Below are positions 36,984 through 49,041 of a stretch of DNA of 64,000 nt, in pieces (positions within the stretch are counted from its first letter, which is position 1; each line of letters begins with the position of its first letter). The stretch comes from Endothia cerciana (lineage: Eukaryota; Ascomycota; Sordariomycetes; Diaporthales; Cryphonectriaceae), in assembly GCA_026119935.1 (NCBI GenBank), contig JALRMH010000002.1:1364001-1428000 (forward strand), read 5' to 3'. The translations under genes and the position numbers were made by a program. A model generated the notes under the pieces. That model did no database searches. It saw only the letters and a program-made list of their open reading frames with translations, and was not told the origin of the DNA.

Positions 36984-39900
36984 GAGGACTGCTAAGGATG
37001 GCACTGAAGACATTCGCTAGATGATGAGGAGGAGGAGGAGGAGGAGGAGGAGGAGGAGGGCTGAAGCTGGAGTAGGTCGGTTGCATGGCTCGGGGCGACC
37101 CGGCTGGCCACCGCAAGACCAGCAAGATCCAGTGCATGGCGCATCTATGTTCAGGGTACGGTGTGGCCAACTACCACGCCGTGTAGCGCGAGTAACCTGG
37201 ACACCGGGCTGGCATGGTACAGAAACTGATTACCAAATACGAATGCCTGCAAAGGGCAGCCGGTTGGCGGCGGTCCGGGCTACATAGCTCGGCACTCGTT
37301 TGTAGGTCGAGGTATACGGCACAAGGCCAGGCCGGCTTCGACGGTGGTGAAGCATGTGAAAGGTGTTCTGACTGATCCATATGCACTCCCGGGAAGGACG
37401 CCTGGAGAGAAAACGGGCGAGGCCCCTCAGCCTCACGGCAGGGCCCGGCTGTGACAAATCGCATGCCCCCCAAGATCCAATTTGATGTGACTAGGCTGTG
37501 CCTCCCGGGCCGCTGACCTAGTCACCCCGTGGCACTGTAACATATTCAGGTTTTGAGCAATACACCAAATTCGGGTCCATATGATCAACGGGCTGCACAC
37601 CACGCCCGCAGCCAATGTCAGCCGGCATCACGGCCGGGAGGGCGGTACTCCGCGTTTCAGCGGCGCCGCGCTGCCAGACCAATTCATGCAGGACCAATCG
37701 CCTTCGGCCAGGACGGCTTCACACTCTCGCCCCCAAAAAAAAGGAGACCGCTAGTTAATCGGACGGGTGCCGGGGGGGAGGGTTGGAAGACCAGGTCTCT
37801 TTGGTTTATGCGGGCTGGACAAATGAGGCGTGTACGGTACGCGGGGGGAATTACTGTAGCTTGTGGTGGGACGGGCAAATGAGTGCCCTCTTCGGCTTCA
37901 CTCAAGCGCCACCGCGGGCGGCGTGGTCACGGTAGCGAAGGCGCAGAACCAGCGAAAGAGAGATTAGCAGCGGTGTCCCGGGGTGGTGACAGGCGCGGCA
38001 CGGGGTCCGGTCCACAGTGCGACGGGCGGAACAAAGTCTCCTACGGCCTGAACTGCGTTTGATGAACGACCTGCATAGCCCATCACACTGCTGCGAAGGT
38101 ACACAGACGAGAGCGTCTGGTTGAAATGACTATCGACCTGCTAAGGTTGCCTGTCTGTCGCTGCTGCACGGCAGCGGCATGACATAGCCACATAGCCAAC
38201 CAGAGACCGCAAGCAATGCCGATTGTGGGTGTTGGAGCGAGTGGTTTGAAACATTTGGGATGAACTGCTACAGCCCCTCGTCATCAGATCTAGGTGGTTT
38301 TGGCTTGTCAGGCGTATCTGCTATGGGTGTGCTAACTTGAACTAGTCCTTGCGTGCGAGGGAAAGTCTCCGAGAAACGTCTCCATGATAGTCAGGGCCCC
38401 GACTGACGACTTGTTTCTATGGGTTTGCCCTCAAGTCAAAATCAAGCGGTATCACCCTGATCGACAGGGCAGGCCCACTTGTGTATCGATCCTGAGCCAG
38501 CCCTACATTCAGGCACAGACAAGTCGTTGGCTGACCGCTCGAGCGGATCTGATGATCCGGTACTTTCCCGGAGTGGCACCGTGGACTGTAGGAGCCGTCT
38601 GCCATGTGTGTGTTTGTCTAAATAGCAATGGACTGGTCAGAAACCCAAATTCATCTCTCACCGTCGGAAGGTCTGGAATGATCCGGCCCCGCGGCTACGG
38701 TAGGTGTGCGTGTGTAATCTGCTGTCTTGCGTGAGACCCCACGGGCCCGATCAGGCCGTCGGTGGAGCGCGAATGAGCCGTCGCATTGGCAAGTCTATTT
38801 TTGTGAACCACGCGCTGTCCAAAGACACGATCTATGTCTTCAAGAGTCGCGCGGGGTTGCCGTGTTCAAAGACGCCGGCAAGCTAGATTTCAGGGGGCCG
38901 GCGCTTTGTCTTTCGGCTTGCTGGTGACGGGCTCTAGGACGTCGCCGAAAGACAAAGACATCTGGTGAACGGGCCATCAATCAGCTCAAGAGATGGCTAG
39001 GTTTCGCCGATTAGTTGGCCGATTACTTAGCCGGGTATTCTTGTCAAGGAGACTTTTGTCGGGCCTGTTGGCTTGCGGGTGATGAATAAGTGTCGACTGC
39101 AGGAAAGTCGTAGCCGGTGTGATGGAGGAGATCCATCGACATGACCAAGTGAGAAAGAATGTGTGAACCAAAACTGACCGCTATGAGCAGTATGCGGCGC
39201 TAAATTGGTGCTGACGCAGGAACGGCCGCAATGTGGGCCGAAATATCGCGAAATGTTCATCTGCTTTCAGCACGGTGCCCGGTGCTTAGACGATATCGGG
39301 TGCGTTGGTTCGGAATCTACCAGATGGCAGTGATGGGCTGGCAGGGCGCCTCCGTTCCAAGCCTGGCGACAACATTTTCTGCAATATGGGCTCGAAACGG
39401 GAATCTCTTCGCCTGTCGAACCGGGTGTGTGTGATCACCTGAGCTCGAGCCCCTGCTGCGGTTGTGCCAGAGCCGCGTGATTGACAGAAGCTTGATGGCA
39501 ATGGTAGCTGCCATCTCCGACCATACGGTGTCTGCAGGTCAAGACAGCCTGTGCCGCTAGAGTAGACCAGAGCTGCCTTGGGGTTGAATGATCTTCATGA
39601 CCTCTGTGGTTAGCGATGCGTTTATGCAGAGCGGCGGAGCACGGTATGCAGGAGCGCACAGTAGCGGCGCACACCTCTTCGCTGCCGGTGTCCAATGAAA
39701 CACCGCGCGGCGATCGAAACCGTAACCTTCTCCTCACGGGTCAAGCATGCCAGGACCGGAAGGAGAAGCTCATCGGTTCCCAGGGCCCCGCGGTAAGGCG
39801 GGCTCATCAATGATAGATCAGAGTTTCGTCGCATCGCAGGCTGTAACTGAGTCGTTGGTGGAAACCTGGCGGGACGTTGAGGGCTCGTCCTGAAACCAGG

Positions 39901-41955
39901 ACAGCTTCTGTCGCCCCCCCCCCCTGCATAGTCACATCGGAACCACGAGGACAGGAGAATGATGATGATGACGATGGAGAGTAGTGGGCCCGGGGAGACC
40001 AAGCCACTGCACAGAGGCCAGTTAGATTTGAGGTCGTTCCAGGGACAAAAGAAAGAAACGACGGGAAAGTAATCGTCTGCATGGGGTCGTGGCTGATGTC
40101 AACGTCGATGTCGGGGTCGGAGAATAAGTTAGTTGGCACCCCAAGCTGGCGCGGCACCAGCCAGGGGCAGACGAGATGAGCAACGTCCTCCGGCGACGGT
40201 TTTGAATTCTAGCTCGAGGCCAGACTGCCAGACGCAGGACGTGCCAGCCTATCACCCACGTGGAGGGACGGTGCCTATTGTGGGCATTCGGTGCCCCTGG
40301 CTCATCCTCAAACGCGCTTGAAGGAGGGTTCATGTCGAGACTCGAGAGCCAAGACTGACGAACTCGCTCGAGGCTTTGACTTCATCCCATCGGCGAGCAG
40401 GGGGTCTGACTGGGCGAATCGTACTGTTACCATCTGACTGATGTGAGGTTGTGTTGTGGTCATCCTGGTCGAAGTCGTATCCGAAGTCTTCCCCCTCGCC
40501 CTGGCACCGAACGGCGGAGTGGTTCTGTCCTGAGCCCGATCGTGACTGAGTAATCCAGGCAGTCCAAGCTACACTGCCCTGGCAGGCTTCGAGGGGCTGT
40601 CGGGCCTGCAGATAATCAATATTGATGAGAGGCTTATGGAGCAGCTGAGATTGGGGCGTGGGAGGGGAGGTGAGCAGGAGTGGGCCGTGCTCCCACACTG
40701 TCCACGTCCAATCTGTACGGTACCATAGCAGTAGTGGCCCCCCTGCACAGTGCCACAGTGGGGTGCCGGGCCCTTCTATAGGCTCCCAATCTTCCAATGT
40801 TACTACACGGCGAGGCCCCTGCCTTGGCTGCAACCGCAATCCAACCCCAACTGATCCCACGCCCACCCCATCCACTCCCAGGGCGGCGTATGCAGCACAC
40901 GAAGACCAGACCAGACCAGACCACACCAGACACACGCCGGCCCAGAGGTTCCCTGCAGGCTGCCCTCTCTCCCTCTCTCCCTCCTTCCCTTCCCCTGCTG
41001 GTCTTCTTCCCAACCTGCATTCGCTCTGCATTAACCCACGGACTGTTCTTCCGTGGCTGAACCGAATGGTCAGACTGTCTGGACAAAACCATTCGATTCC
41101 CTCCTTTCCATTAAACCTTCTTTGACCTGACCTGGCCTGACCTGAGTTGACATCGACATCGACCCGACCGGCCCTACGACCAACCCCCCCCCCTCTAACC
41201 AACACCTGACGTACCCGACGACAACATTCCATCTGTCGATAATTGCCTACCTTACCTTGCCATTCTATCACTCTGCATTCGACGCCGACCGGTTTAGGAA
41301 TCTGCGCTGTCTGGTACCGCGAGGAGGATTACGTACTGTCTGGCACTCGGGACCCGACGTGACAGGAGGAACAGACAAAGGGCACGACTACCGATCATCT
41401 CAGTCGCGGGATCGAAACAGTCGGAGATCGGCGGGACCAAGAAGACGGAAGGGAAAAGAGGACGAGAAAACCCGCCACAGTCGTCTCCCTCGCCGTTTGC
41501 AATCACCACCGGCCCTCACTCGACGACGATCCGACTCTGCGTGATCCTCTCCACCGTGCTCGGATCCATCCAACCAAGGCAGCACAGTCGATCGAGGCTC
41601 CCTCCATCCGGTACGGACCTCGCGTGCCGCTTCAGTCCAACCTAGACATCCATCTGGTGTGGGCTTTGCAGGTCTGCTGTCCGCTCCCGTCAGAACCGCA
41701 TTCCCCATCGCGGCTTCACCAACCACCTCGGACGCCACGCACCGAACACCAACCACCACCTTTACATCACGTCACCGTTCGAGACGCAATATTGCTCCCA
41801 GCCAGGACCAATGTTGTATTGACACTCGTCCTATTGAGTTCATCGCAATCACTCTTCGAGTCGTGCTATCTGGAAGATAGCCCGTAGTTATTCGAACTCG
41901 ACCACCGCTCCTTATGCCGAATTACGGTTCACTCCACTCACCATCCCTGCGCAAA
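36984..41955. other. 5-kb gene-poor region upstream of SHO1
   Basis: No supported gene. Contents: a GAG trinucleotide repeat (about 37026-37060), a 14-bp inverted repeat at 38904-38957, C11 at 39914-39924, a GACCA-type short repeat near 40901-40925, a CCTGACCTGG-type repeat near 41124-41145, and C10 at 41184-41193. The last 900 bases are pyrimidine-rich and probably form promoter plus a long SHO1 leader. A 313-codon minus frame at 40330-41271 has no domain and is doubtful. Confidence 0.5.
38904..38957. repeat. 14-bp perfect inverted repeat, 26-base loop
   Basis: The arm CTTTGTCTTTCGGC at 38904-38917 is exactly complementary to GCCGAAAGACAAAG at 38944-38957, so a transcript of either strand could form a 14-bp hairpin with a 26-base loop. 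It lies in the gene-poor stretch between RO-10 and SHO1 with no adjacent ORF. No target-site duplication or U tract was seen that would make it a terminator or a MITE. Confidence 0.6.
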
Positions 41956-43072
41956 ATGGAGAACAACAGACAATACGGGCGCCGCGGCGTCAACATGGGC
42001 AACATAATTGGTGATCCGTTTGCCCTCGCAACAATCTCCATCTCAGCGGTATGTCCGCCCTTCTTCGGGGTCACGGTCCCTTCGTGCACTCTCCAGCCTC
42101 GCGGCCTCCCACCCATCACCCCAGCTGGGCTTTCCCCCCCCCCCCCCAAGCGATCATTTTTAAAAGATTTCTGAAGCTGACAGTTCTCCAGCTGGCATGG
42201 GTGATATCTTTTATCGCTTCTATCATCGCCCAGATCCAGTCCGGCTCGAGCTTCCCGACCTACACCTGGTGGACTGTCGTATACTACTTCTTCGTCGTTG
42301 GTGGTATCTTCGTCGTGGTCGCTTCTGATACCACCCAGACCTACCATGTCGCTGTGGTGGGCTACCTCGCCTGTGGCCTGGTCCTTACCACGTCCTCGGT
42401 CAACAGCCTGGTCTACTCGGCCAATGGTGCAAAGGAGGCTGCCTCTGCAGGATTCATTCTGTTGTCTATGGTGACAGTATGTGGCTCACCTCCTTGCCTC
42501 CTGCATTCGTCCTGTGGGCACTGTCGTAGCCTTCTTGCCTCACGCACTGACAACCCTCGCAGATCGTCTGGATCTTTTACTTCGGTTCTGCGCCTTCCGC
42601 CGTTCCACGGGCCTACCTGGACTCTTTCGCCTTGTCTAAAGACTCTCACATGATGAATCGGCAGACCATGGGCACATACGGCGGCGGTCGTCCCGAGACC
42701 TCGACTTCTGTGCAGCCGCCACAGATGTACACCACATCCGCCCAGCTCAACGGCTTCGAGAATCCCTCTCCTGTTCCCGGCCTCTCTACTGCGCCTGGTA
42801 CTCGCAATAGCGTTGGAGCCAACGGGTACGGCAGCTCGCAAGGTGCCAAGCCTACGGGCACTCAAGAAGGCGAGATCGTCCCCCCCACCGAGTACCCCTA
42901 CCGTGCGAAGGCCATCTACAGTTACGAGGCGAATCCCGACGATGCCAATGAGATCTCGTTCTCAAAGCACGAGATCCTTGAGGTTAGCGACGTCAGTGGC
43001 CGTTGGTGGCAAGCACGCAAGGAGAACGGCGAGACCGGTATTGCACCGAGCAACTACCTGATCCTACTATAG
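41956..43072 (+). CDS. sho1: High-osmolarity signalling protein Sho1
   Basis: Exons 41956-42048, 42192-42476, 42563-43072; 295 residues. The N-terminal motif NMGNIIGDPFALATISIS is diagnostic. Four membrane segments follow (LAWVISFIASIIAQIQSG, WWTVVYYFFVVGGIFVVVAS, VVGYLACGLVLTTSSVNSLV, then AASAGFILLSMVT|IVWIFYFGS across the second splice). A Ser/Thr/Pro-rich cytosolic linker leads to the C-terminal SH3 domain (YRAKAIYSYEANPDDANEIS, GRWWQARKENGETGIAPSNY). Sho1 is the membrane adaptor of one branch of the Hog1 osmostress MAPK pathway, binding Pbs2 through the SH3 domain. Intron 1 holds C14 (42134-42147). Start at 41956 is preferred over 41914 because it gives the known N-terminus. Confidence 0.96.
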
Positions 43073-44250
43073 GCGGGTTTTTGTAAGGGACCCGACTTGT
43101 TCAAGTGCCGCTTGTGGGGATGATAAGTGGCTTATGAAGCATGGCCATGGAGCCGCGACCGAACACCAGAAAGGGGCCGGATCAGCTGGCGGCTGCGTCG
43201 GGATGACTTGTATTATCAGTTGAACATATACCCAGTGGTTCGGCGGGCGGCAAGATGCCTTGATCTCCAGACGAAGAGACCAGGCACAGGTTCGCGGCCG
43301 GCTGCTACAAAACGGAGCAAGAGGAGGTGAGCCGACAAAGGCACCGGCTTGAGAAGGGCTCGAGCCTGCGTGCCAACGAGACTATGAGACCCACGGTCGC
43401 CCCGCGGCTTTGGATGTGTAGGAGTAAAAATAATCGGGCGGATGCCGTTGGGCTCAAGAGATGGTATTTGGAATACCCACTTGTCCTCCGTCAAGAGAAT
43501 CCGTCTACACGTCAGACGAAATGCCTCTACTATCAAATTCTGTTTCTATCTTATTTTCTATGAAATCTTTTTTTCGTTTTCGTGTACACAGTGTTGTTGT
43601 ATGTGGATCAATCGATCCCTGGTTGGCCATTATCATCAAAGCCTGTTTTGCTCTTATTATCTGCGGGCTCTCTCACTATCTTCTTCTACGGCGTTATTCA
43701 ATGGCACCTTGCTGCTACTCTTTGAGGAAACGGTTCACGACTGTATTCATGGCTAGGGTTCAGGCAGAGCAGATTCAGAGTGCGCGGATGGACTGGTGCT
43801 GATAGGCACGAGACGGAACGGATAGATACATGTCGAGCCGAGGCCCCGCAGTACCAGGGCCTGCGGATGGAGGCGAGGGGGCAGATAGCCGTCGCTGGTA
43901 GCTGAAATTGATGGGATATCAAATGACGAACCACTTGAGATGTTGCAACTTGACCCTTGTCTACGTGCGCGGCCGACCCAAGGACCGACGTGACTTGTTT
44001 CCGTGCGATACTTTGGTAGGAGAACGGACACGGTGTCGTTATGATGCGGCCCACGTCTCTTGAGTGCGTATTTATGCTATGGGACACGAAACGACCGCGA
44101 CTACCCTGGTATCGCAACCATGCCACCAGCTATGCTGAGCACCGGAGATCAGAACGGTCTTGCCTCGTCCCACCACCGCCCAGTCGCGGGGGGCGGTCAG
44201 GCAACCCCGAAAAAGGACCGGCATCAGAGGGCCGTCCTGGGGCCCACCAT

Positions 44251-44285
<35 letters not shown>

Positions 44286-44586
44286 AGCTGCTCGTCGGGC
44301 TGTCATAGCCTCAGGGTCCTGAGCCTCAACATCCGGCTAAGCTCGAACGATGATCCCCATGTGGACAGCCAGTGCTTCCTCTCCTCTCGCACGGGGTCGG
44401 CGGCCTGTGTCGCCGCTCGTCACCTCGAAGGATGATTTAAGCCAGGCCAGGCCGAGCGAGCGCGTCCTTGAGCGCACCAAACCACCCCTCGTATGTCGCG
44501 CGGCCATTCAGGCGCGGGCGTCCGCCCGGCCGGCTAACGTCGCGAGATGATGCGGTCCATCCCTCTCAAGCCTCGGCCGACACAGC
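43073..44586. other. Convergent region SHO1 / SPC19, no gene seen
   Basis: This 1.5 kb holds a GGCTCC hexanucleotide repeat at about 44251-44284 and a T-rich stretch near 43560-43580, probably 3' of SHO1. No ORF is supported. Confidence 0.55.
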
Positions 44587-45359
44587 TCAGGCCTCCTGCA
44601 GCCGCACGCGCAGCTCCCTCTCCTTCTGCACGACCTCCAGCTCCAGCCTCTCGACGCTGTACTTGAGCGCCTCCTTCCTCTGCCGGACCGCGCGCGCCCG
44701 CAAGCCCGCCCCGCCGTCGAGGGTCTTCCTTGTTGTCCTCGCCGCCGCCGCCGCCGCCGCCGCCCGGCCCTTGGACGACGACGATGGCGCGCCGCCGGGC
44801 TCGGGTGAGGGGCCCCGGCTGAGCCGGCCCGAGTTGAGGTCGGACCGCGCCTTGAGGGTCTCGATGCGGCGCGCCTGCCGCTCGACCTGCCGCTCGGCGC
44901 GGTCGAGGAGGTGGGTCACGAAGGGGCCGATCTCGTCGCGGAGGGAGGACTCGGCGGCCGCGAGGGTCGGCTGGGGGATCAGCTCGTAGTGCTGCGCTCT
45001 TCGTCGTCAGCCGGGGGGCGCGTGTGACAATCGATACACCCTGGCCCGGAGCCAGGTCTGTTCTCAGGACGGGAAAGAACGTTTCTCTCACTTTGCGCGT
45101 TCGCAGTGAGGGGGAGGGAGGGGCCGAGGGATGGGAAAGGGACGGGAAAGGGAGGGGGGGCCGGTTGCTGAGGTCGAGAGGGGACAGGGGAGAAAGAGGA
45201 CCGTACCCGGACTGTCTTGAGGACTGAGCCCAGCCGCGGGAAGTCCGCCACGCCGGAGCCGAGAGTGTCGACGGAGGACTCGAGGAGCGCGAGAGACGTC
45301 CGGAGGGAGGCGACACAGTCGCTATAGTTCGAGGGCGCGGGAGAGTGGGAGTGGGACAT
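44587..45359 (-). CDS. spc19: DASH/Dam1 complex subunit Spc19
   Basis: Model: complement of 44587-44991 and 45207-45359; 185 residues. The N-terminus (SNYSDCVASLRTSLALLESS, LGSGVADFPRLGSVLKTVR) joins by splicing to HYELIPQPTLAAAESSLRDE, the expected continuation of the Spc19 family. Coiled-coil segments (LDRAERQVERQARRIETL and RQRKEALKYSVERLELEV) end the protein, with an Ala8 run and Ser-rich linker between them. Spc19 is part of the DASH ring that couples kinetochores to microtubule ends in mitosis. The intron is 215 bases and purine-rich on the plus strand. Confidence 0.88.
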
Positions 45360-46918
45360 GTCGAGCTGCGGGAGGCGTGCGCGTAGTTTTTCAAATCGTT
45401 TTATCTTATTTGCCTGTGTGCGGATACCACGGTTGGGGCCCTGGGGGATCCAATGGTGTGCCGAGGTAGTAGGTGCAAGGTGATGGTCGCGTCGAGAAGA
45501 GGTCGGTGGCTGAGGGTGCGGATAGTATGTAAACAAGACTGCCTATCATCAGAGTGCGACCGGTGGATCTCGAACGGACAGGGATTGGGGGGGGGGCTTG
45601 TGCTTGTGGCCCCAGCAGTCTGGGGAAGCCAGGGTTAGTGGGGCCTAGAACGTACCCGCGATTCTCAGCGTCGTCCAACCCTATCCACGCCCCTCGTATA
45701 ATAATAACACTATGTACCTGGATGAGCATCAGCCTTTTTCAGGGCTACGGGCTCTTCCCTCTGAGATTTTAGTCTTCGCGCACAGCGCAGGTGCAGATTT
45801 CAAGACCCGCCTACGCTGAGAGAGCTCCTGTCGCATCGTGGCAGCCTCGATATGAACTTGCCTGTACTCACGCTACATCAGCACACACCATCGCCGATAT
45901 CTCGGGACGTCAGACAGCTCTCGCCAATGCACATCCAGATTGGAGAGGAACAGCACACATACATCCATTCAGAAAATCTGGTCCTTTCCTGTCTACAATA
46001 GGGGGAGCCGCCGTCCCGGCATGTTGGACGAGAGAAGGGCCGGGGGGGCGAGTGAGGGAGGGAGAGCGAGTGTGATACGGGTGCTGCCGAGGGCTCTACA
46101 AGTCTCCGATTAGAGGAAGTTTTAATTAGCCGAAGAAGCAAGCTTTTGCAAGGCTGAAGAGGGCGAAATAATGCTTTTCAAAACTGCCTCCCAACCCCCT
46201 CGAGAGCAGCCCCCGTTGAGAGCAGATGGCACGGCACGGCACAGCAAATGGACCATACCCTGGACCGCCTTGCACGCCCATCGGGCTCAAGGATCCCCAG
46301 AACGCATTAACCATTTCTCTGTCGAGAGACGGCATAAGGTCGTTGTTGGTGATGTATGGAAGAGCCTGCTGTTGGTCTGAGGTGGCTGTGGGGATCGATA
46401 TCTTCGTCCGCCCGGGTCGTCGTCTTCCAGTGTCGACACCCAGAGCTTTGATGACTTCCAGCGGCGGTTCCTTGGGAACGGCCCTCCAACTTTGCCAGGG
46501 CTTTTTGCTTCGTGTACTCCTGGATCTTCTTGATATCCAAGTTATCTCCACCCGATACTGTCGCATTGCGGGCACTTTGCGAAAGGCTGCTGTGCTGAGC
46601 CTGCTGTTGCTTGCGTTTTTGGGTGCTGTACCACCACCTGTGTCAGCTTGTTCATCTCTGATGCTGTCTCGTAACGCTCGACCATCACAGGTCCAGCGTA
46701 GATGCCCTTGACTTCTGCGACGAGAGCTACTCCTGCGAGCCCCGGCCCCGCCCCTTGTTCTTCCTTTTCATTCGGCAGCAACAACAGATGTATACATGTG
46801 TAAACAGTTTTAAAAGAGCAGGGTTTTCTACTCCGATCCGTGGCGAAGCTTCTCTATGTGTTGCTAAGGAAGAGAAGCTCATGCCCAAAACAACACGCCG
46901 AACGACTGACGCCTGATG
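45360..46918. other. Upstream of SPC19; conflicting minus-strand frames
   Basis: No gene could be modelled. Minus-strand frames overlap between 46126 and 46784. One (46542-46784) ends in CPQCDSIGWR, another (46307-46540) begins MDIKKIQEYTKQKALAKLEG, and a third (46126-46575) contains KEPPLEVIKALGVDTG and continues to 46126. They follow one another in different frames without convincing splice sites, so this could be a broken gene or chance. Confidence 0.4.
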
Positions 46919-47412
46919 CTATGCGGGATTGCCAAACCAGATTCCAGGCCTTGTTCTCTGCTGGCCTCCCTTGTGCCTCCTCGACGGCTGATCGTAGTCG
47001 AGTGGAGTATCTTGAGGTTGTAGCACCTGTTTGTTTGAGGTCAGCTTAGTGCTACCCAAGGTGGAGGGCTCTGTTTACCTACCACGCGGGCCCTAAGAAA
47101 GGGAGGGGAGAGGTCGAGGTCTAGGGTGGAACCACTCTTGTTTCCGAAGGTGGGAAGGGGACCCGAGATGCCGTGGGTAGCCATGGCCATGCCTGAGGCG
47201 ATGACAACGCGGCTCTGGACGAGGTCGGCATGCATGCGCCGAGACTGCAGCATATCCTTGCTGGAGAGAGTGTCCCTTGGGCCAGCGACCTTCAAATATT
47301 TGTCACTTTGGGAGTATGAGGTATCTCCACGCGCAACCGCCTCGCTCAAAGCGCTGTCGAAAGCTTCGTGAATGTTGACTTTTACTGGAAGAATGCTATT
47401 CTTTATCCACAT
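46919..47412 (-). CDS. Two-exon hypothetical protein
   Basis: Model: complement of 46919-47026 and 47083-47412; 145 residues. The intron (47027-47082, 56 bases) has a GTAGGT donor, a possible AGCTGAC branch site and an AAACAG acceptor, with phase kept. The protein starts MWIKNSILPVKVNIHEAFDS; the middle has KDMLQSRRMHADLVQSRVVI, a Gly/Ser stretch (GISGPLPTFGNKSGS) and a basic C-terminus ending GIWFGNPA. I do not recognise a family, a signal peptide or a membrane segment. An open plus-strand frame also exists over part of exon 1, so the strand is not certain. Confidence 0.4.
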
Positions 47413-47928
47413 GATGGTGGTTTGGAGCGTAGTAGAAACTGAGATGAATGTGTTTGTGGTCAAGGTTTGGAAAGAGTTTTGCTTTGGAGAATGTGATAGG
47501 GAGACTTGGGTGACCAACTCGTGGAGAGTTTGGAATTCGGGAAAGGTTGTGGAGAGTTTCGCAGGTTGGTCAGTAGCAGACTTACCAGTGTAAAAGGGCT
47601 GCCATTGGCACTAGTGTCAGTGAATGGCCACATTTTGGGTGCTTGTCGTCATCGATGTGGAGATTATCATCATTGTCAAGGTGAAGGATGTCGCCGTGAG
47701 TTTGTGTGATGTCCTCGGTGGAATTGGCTTTTGGAACTGGCAACTTTGGTCTCGGCGTTGATATATCAGATCAGATCAGATCTTGTCTCGATAATCTTTC
47801 CCGGCTCGATCTTATATTACCCCTACTCCAGACCTACGAACCATGGGCGGGGATTCCAAATGTTAGTCCAGGGCTATAGACAGGGGAAAGTTCTAGTGCT
47901 GGGTGATAATAATAAGTGTTCTATCAGC

Positions 47929-47970
47929 GCCGACTCAACGTCTAGGTTCCTTACCATTGAACTAGTCGGC
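47929..47970 (-). repeat. tRNA-like / SINE-like fragment
   Basis: On the minus strand the sequence contains TAGTTCAATGGTAAGGA, which fits a pol III A-box and tRNA D-arm. It is enclosed by a 7-bp inverted pair (GCCGACT at 47970-47964 and AGTCGGC at 47935-47929). The enclosed length (28 bases) is far too short for a functional tRNA, and no proper B-box was found, so a truncated tRNA or tRNA-derived repeat is the most that can be said. Confidence 0.25.
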
Positions 47971-48841
47971 AGGCGCCTTAGGCGTCGAAGGCAGCTAATT
48001 TCCAAATAGCTTGCTTGGCCCTTGCAAGGGCTTCAGTGCTGAGGGCGCGTAGGCTCAGAAACATGCAGCACAAGCTAAAGCTGGTGGCCTTATTGAATCT
48101 GCTTGGCGGTGCTACAGCACCACGGTGTTGCGCACCAATCGTCCAGGAACATGTGATTTGCCTGGCGCATATCCACCACCCATCATAAGAAATAGCCGAC
48201 GCTGGACTTTCCTATGAGCGGTTGTCGCTCGGTTAAGAGAGCCAGATTCCGAATGCTCGAGTGCCGCGCTGGTTCAACGTCTCACGAAATCAGAAATAGC
48301 AGGGCACCCGTACTCCGCTGCCTATCGAATACATCCCACCCACTCCTTCTGGCTCCGTGCCCCTTTGCAACAACGGGAGTTTTGAGAGGATATATTGAGA
48401 ACTAGCTGGAAGGAAGCATTCTGTCGAAGAGGTGTCGCCTGTCTGCCGTGATTATGTCCTTGGAGCTGCCGTTCATCAAACATGCCTGTTGGCCTCCTAG
48501 GGGGACTCCTTCTCTTAGAAAAAGATCCAGATGATGAAGTCTATATCAACGATCCCCTGCTGACCTCTGTGACTAGCAAGTCCTAGCTAAAGCTGGTCGA
48601 GCTCCCCACCTACTATGTACGAACATAGCTCTGAGGATAACCAGATTTCCTACCACGGCTCAGACGAGGATCTCTCCAAACGCATCCGGATGCTAATGCA
48701 GGGGATAGTGCGGCGGGAGCGGTCGTCTTCAGCCCTACCCTTAGACAAGCTTCAGAAGGACAAGGTGCCGGTACAGCTGGGAAAGGGTGTATCTAAGGCG
48801 CAGTCCAGCACTACCTCCTGGATTTTGTCTTCCTACAGCCG

Positions 48842-49041
48842 GGTCTGAAGGAAACACTAGCACTTATCTCACAAGCAGCCGATATCCAGGCCTACCGTTC
48901 CGGCCTCTAGCACGAGGTAGAGCACTGCTATCATTTCTATCAACACATTCGCAATATTATGGACCAAGGAAGGGAGGATCGCCCAAAGAAAATCTGTAAC
49001 GGCTTGAAAGATCCAGTTATTGAAGGCAGCAGGAGACCGTA
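48842..49041 (+). pseudogene. Interrupted ORF fragment, possible mobile-element relic
   Basis: Reading from 48842, a coherent protein-like frame (GLKETLALISQAADIQAY, then EVEHCYHFYQHIRNIMDQG) runs to a TAA at about 49041, but it is interrupted by one TAG at 48908-48910. A C-to-T change from CAG would create this stop. A separate open frame at 48615-48848 (ISYHGSDEDLSKRIRMLMQG) precedes it in another frame. I cannot name the family; gag-like or other transposon-derived sequence is a guess from the context. Confidence 0.25.

Noticed and set aside
39380..39430. tRNA gene suggested by a GGTTCGA-like B-box on the minus strand
   Set aside because: No matching A-box, acceptor stem or anticodon arm could be folded.
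40330..41271. 313-codon open frame on the minus strand
   Set aside because: No domain, low-complexity Gly/Val stretch, lies in the pyrimidine-rich SHO1 upstream region where minus-strand frames stay open by composition.
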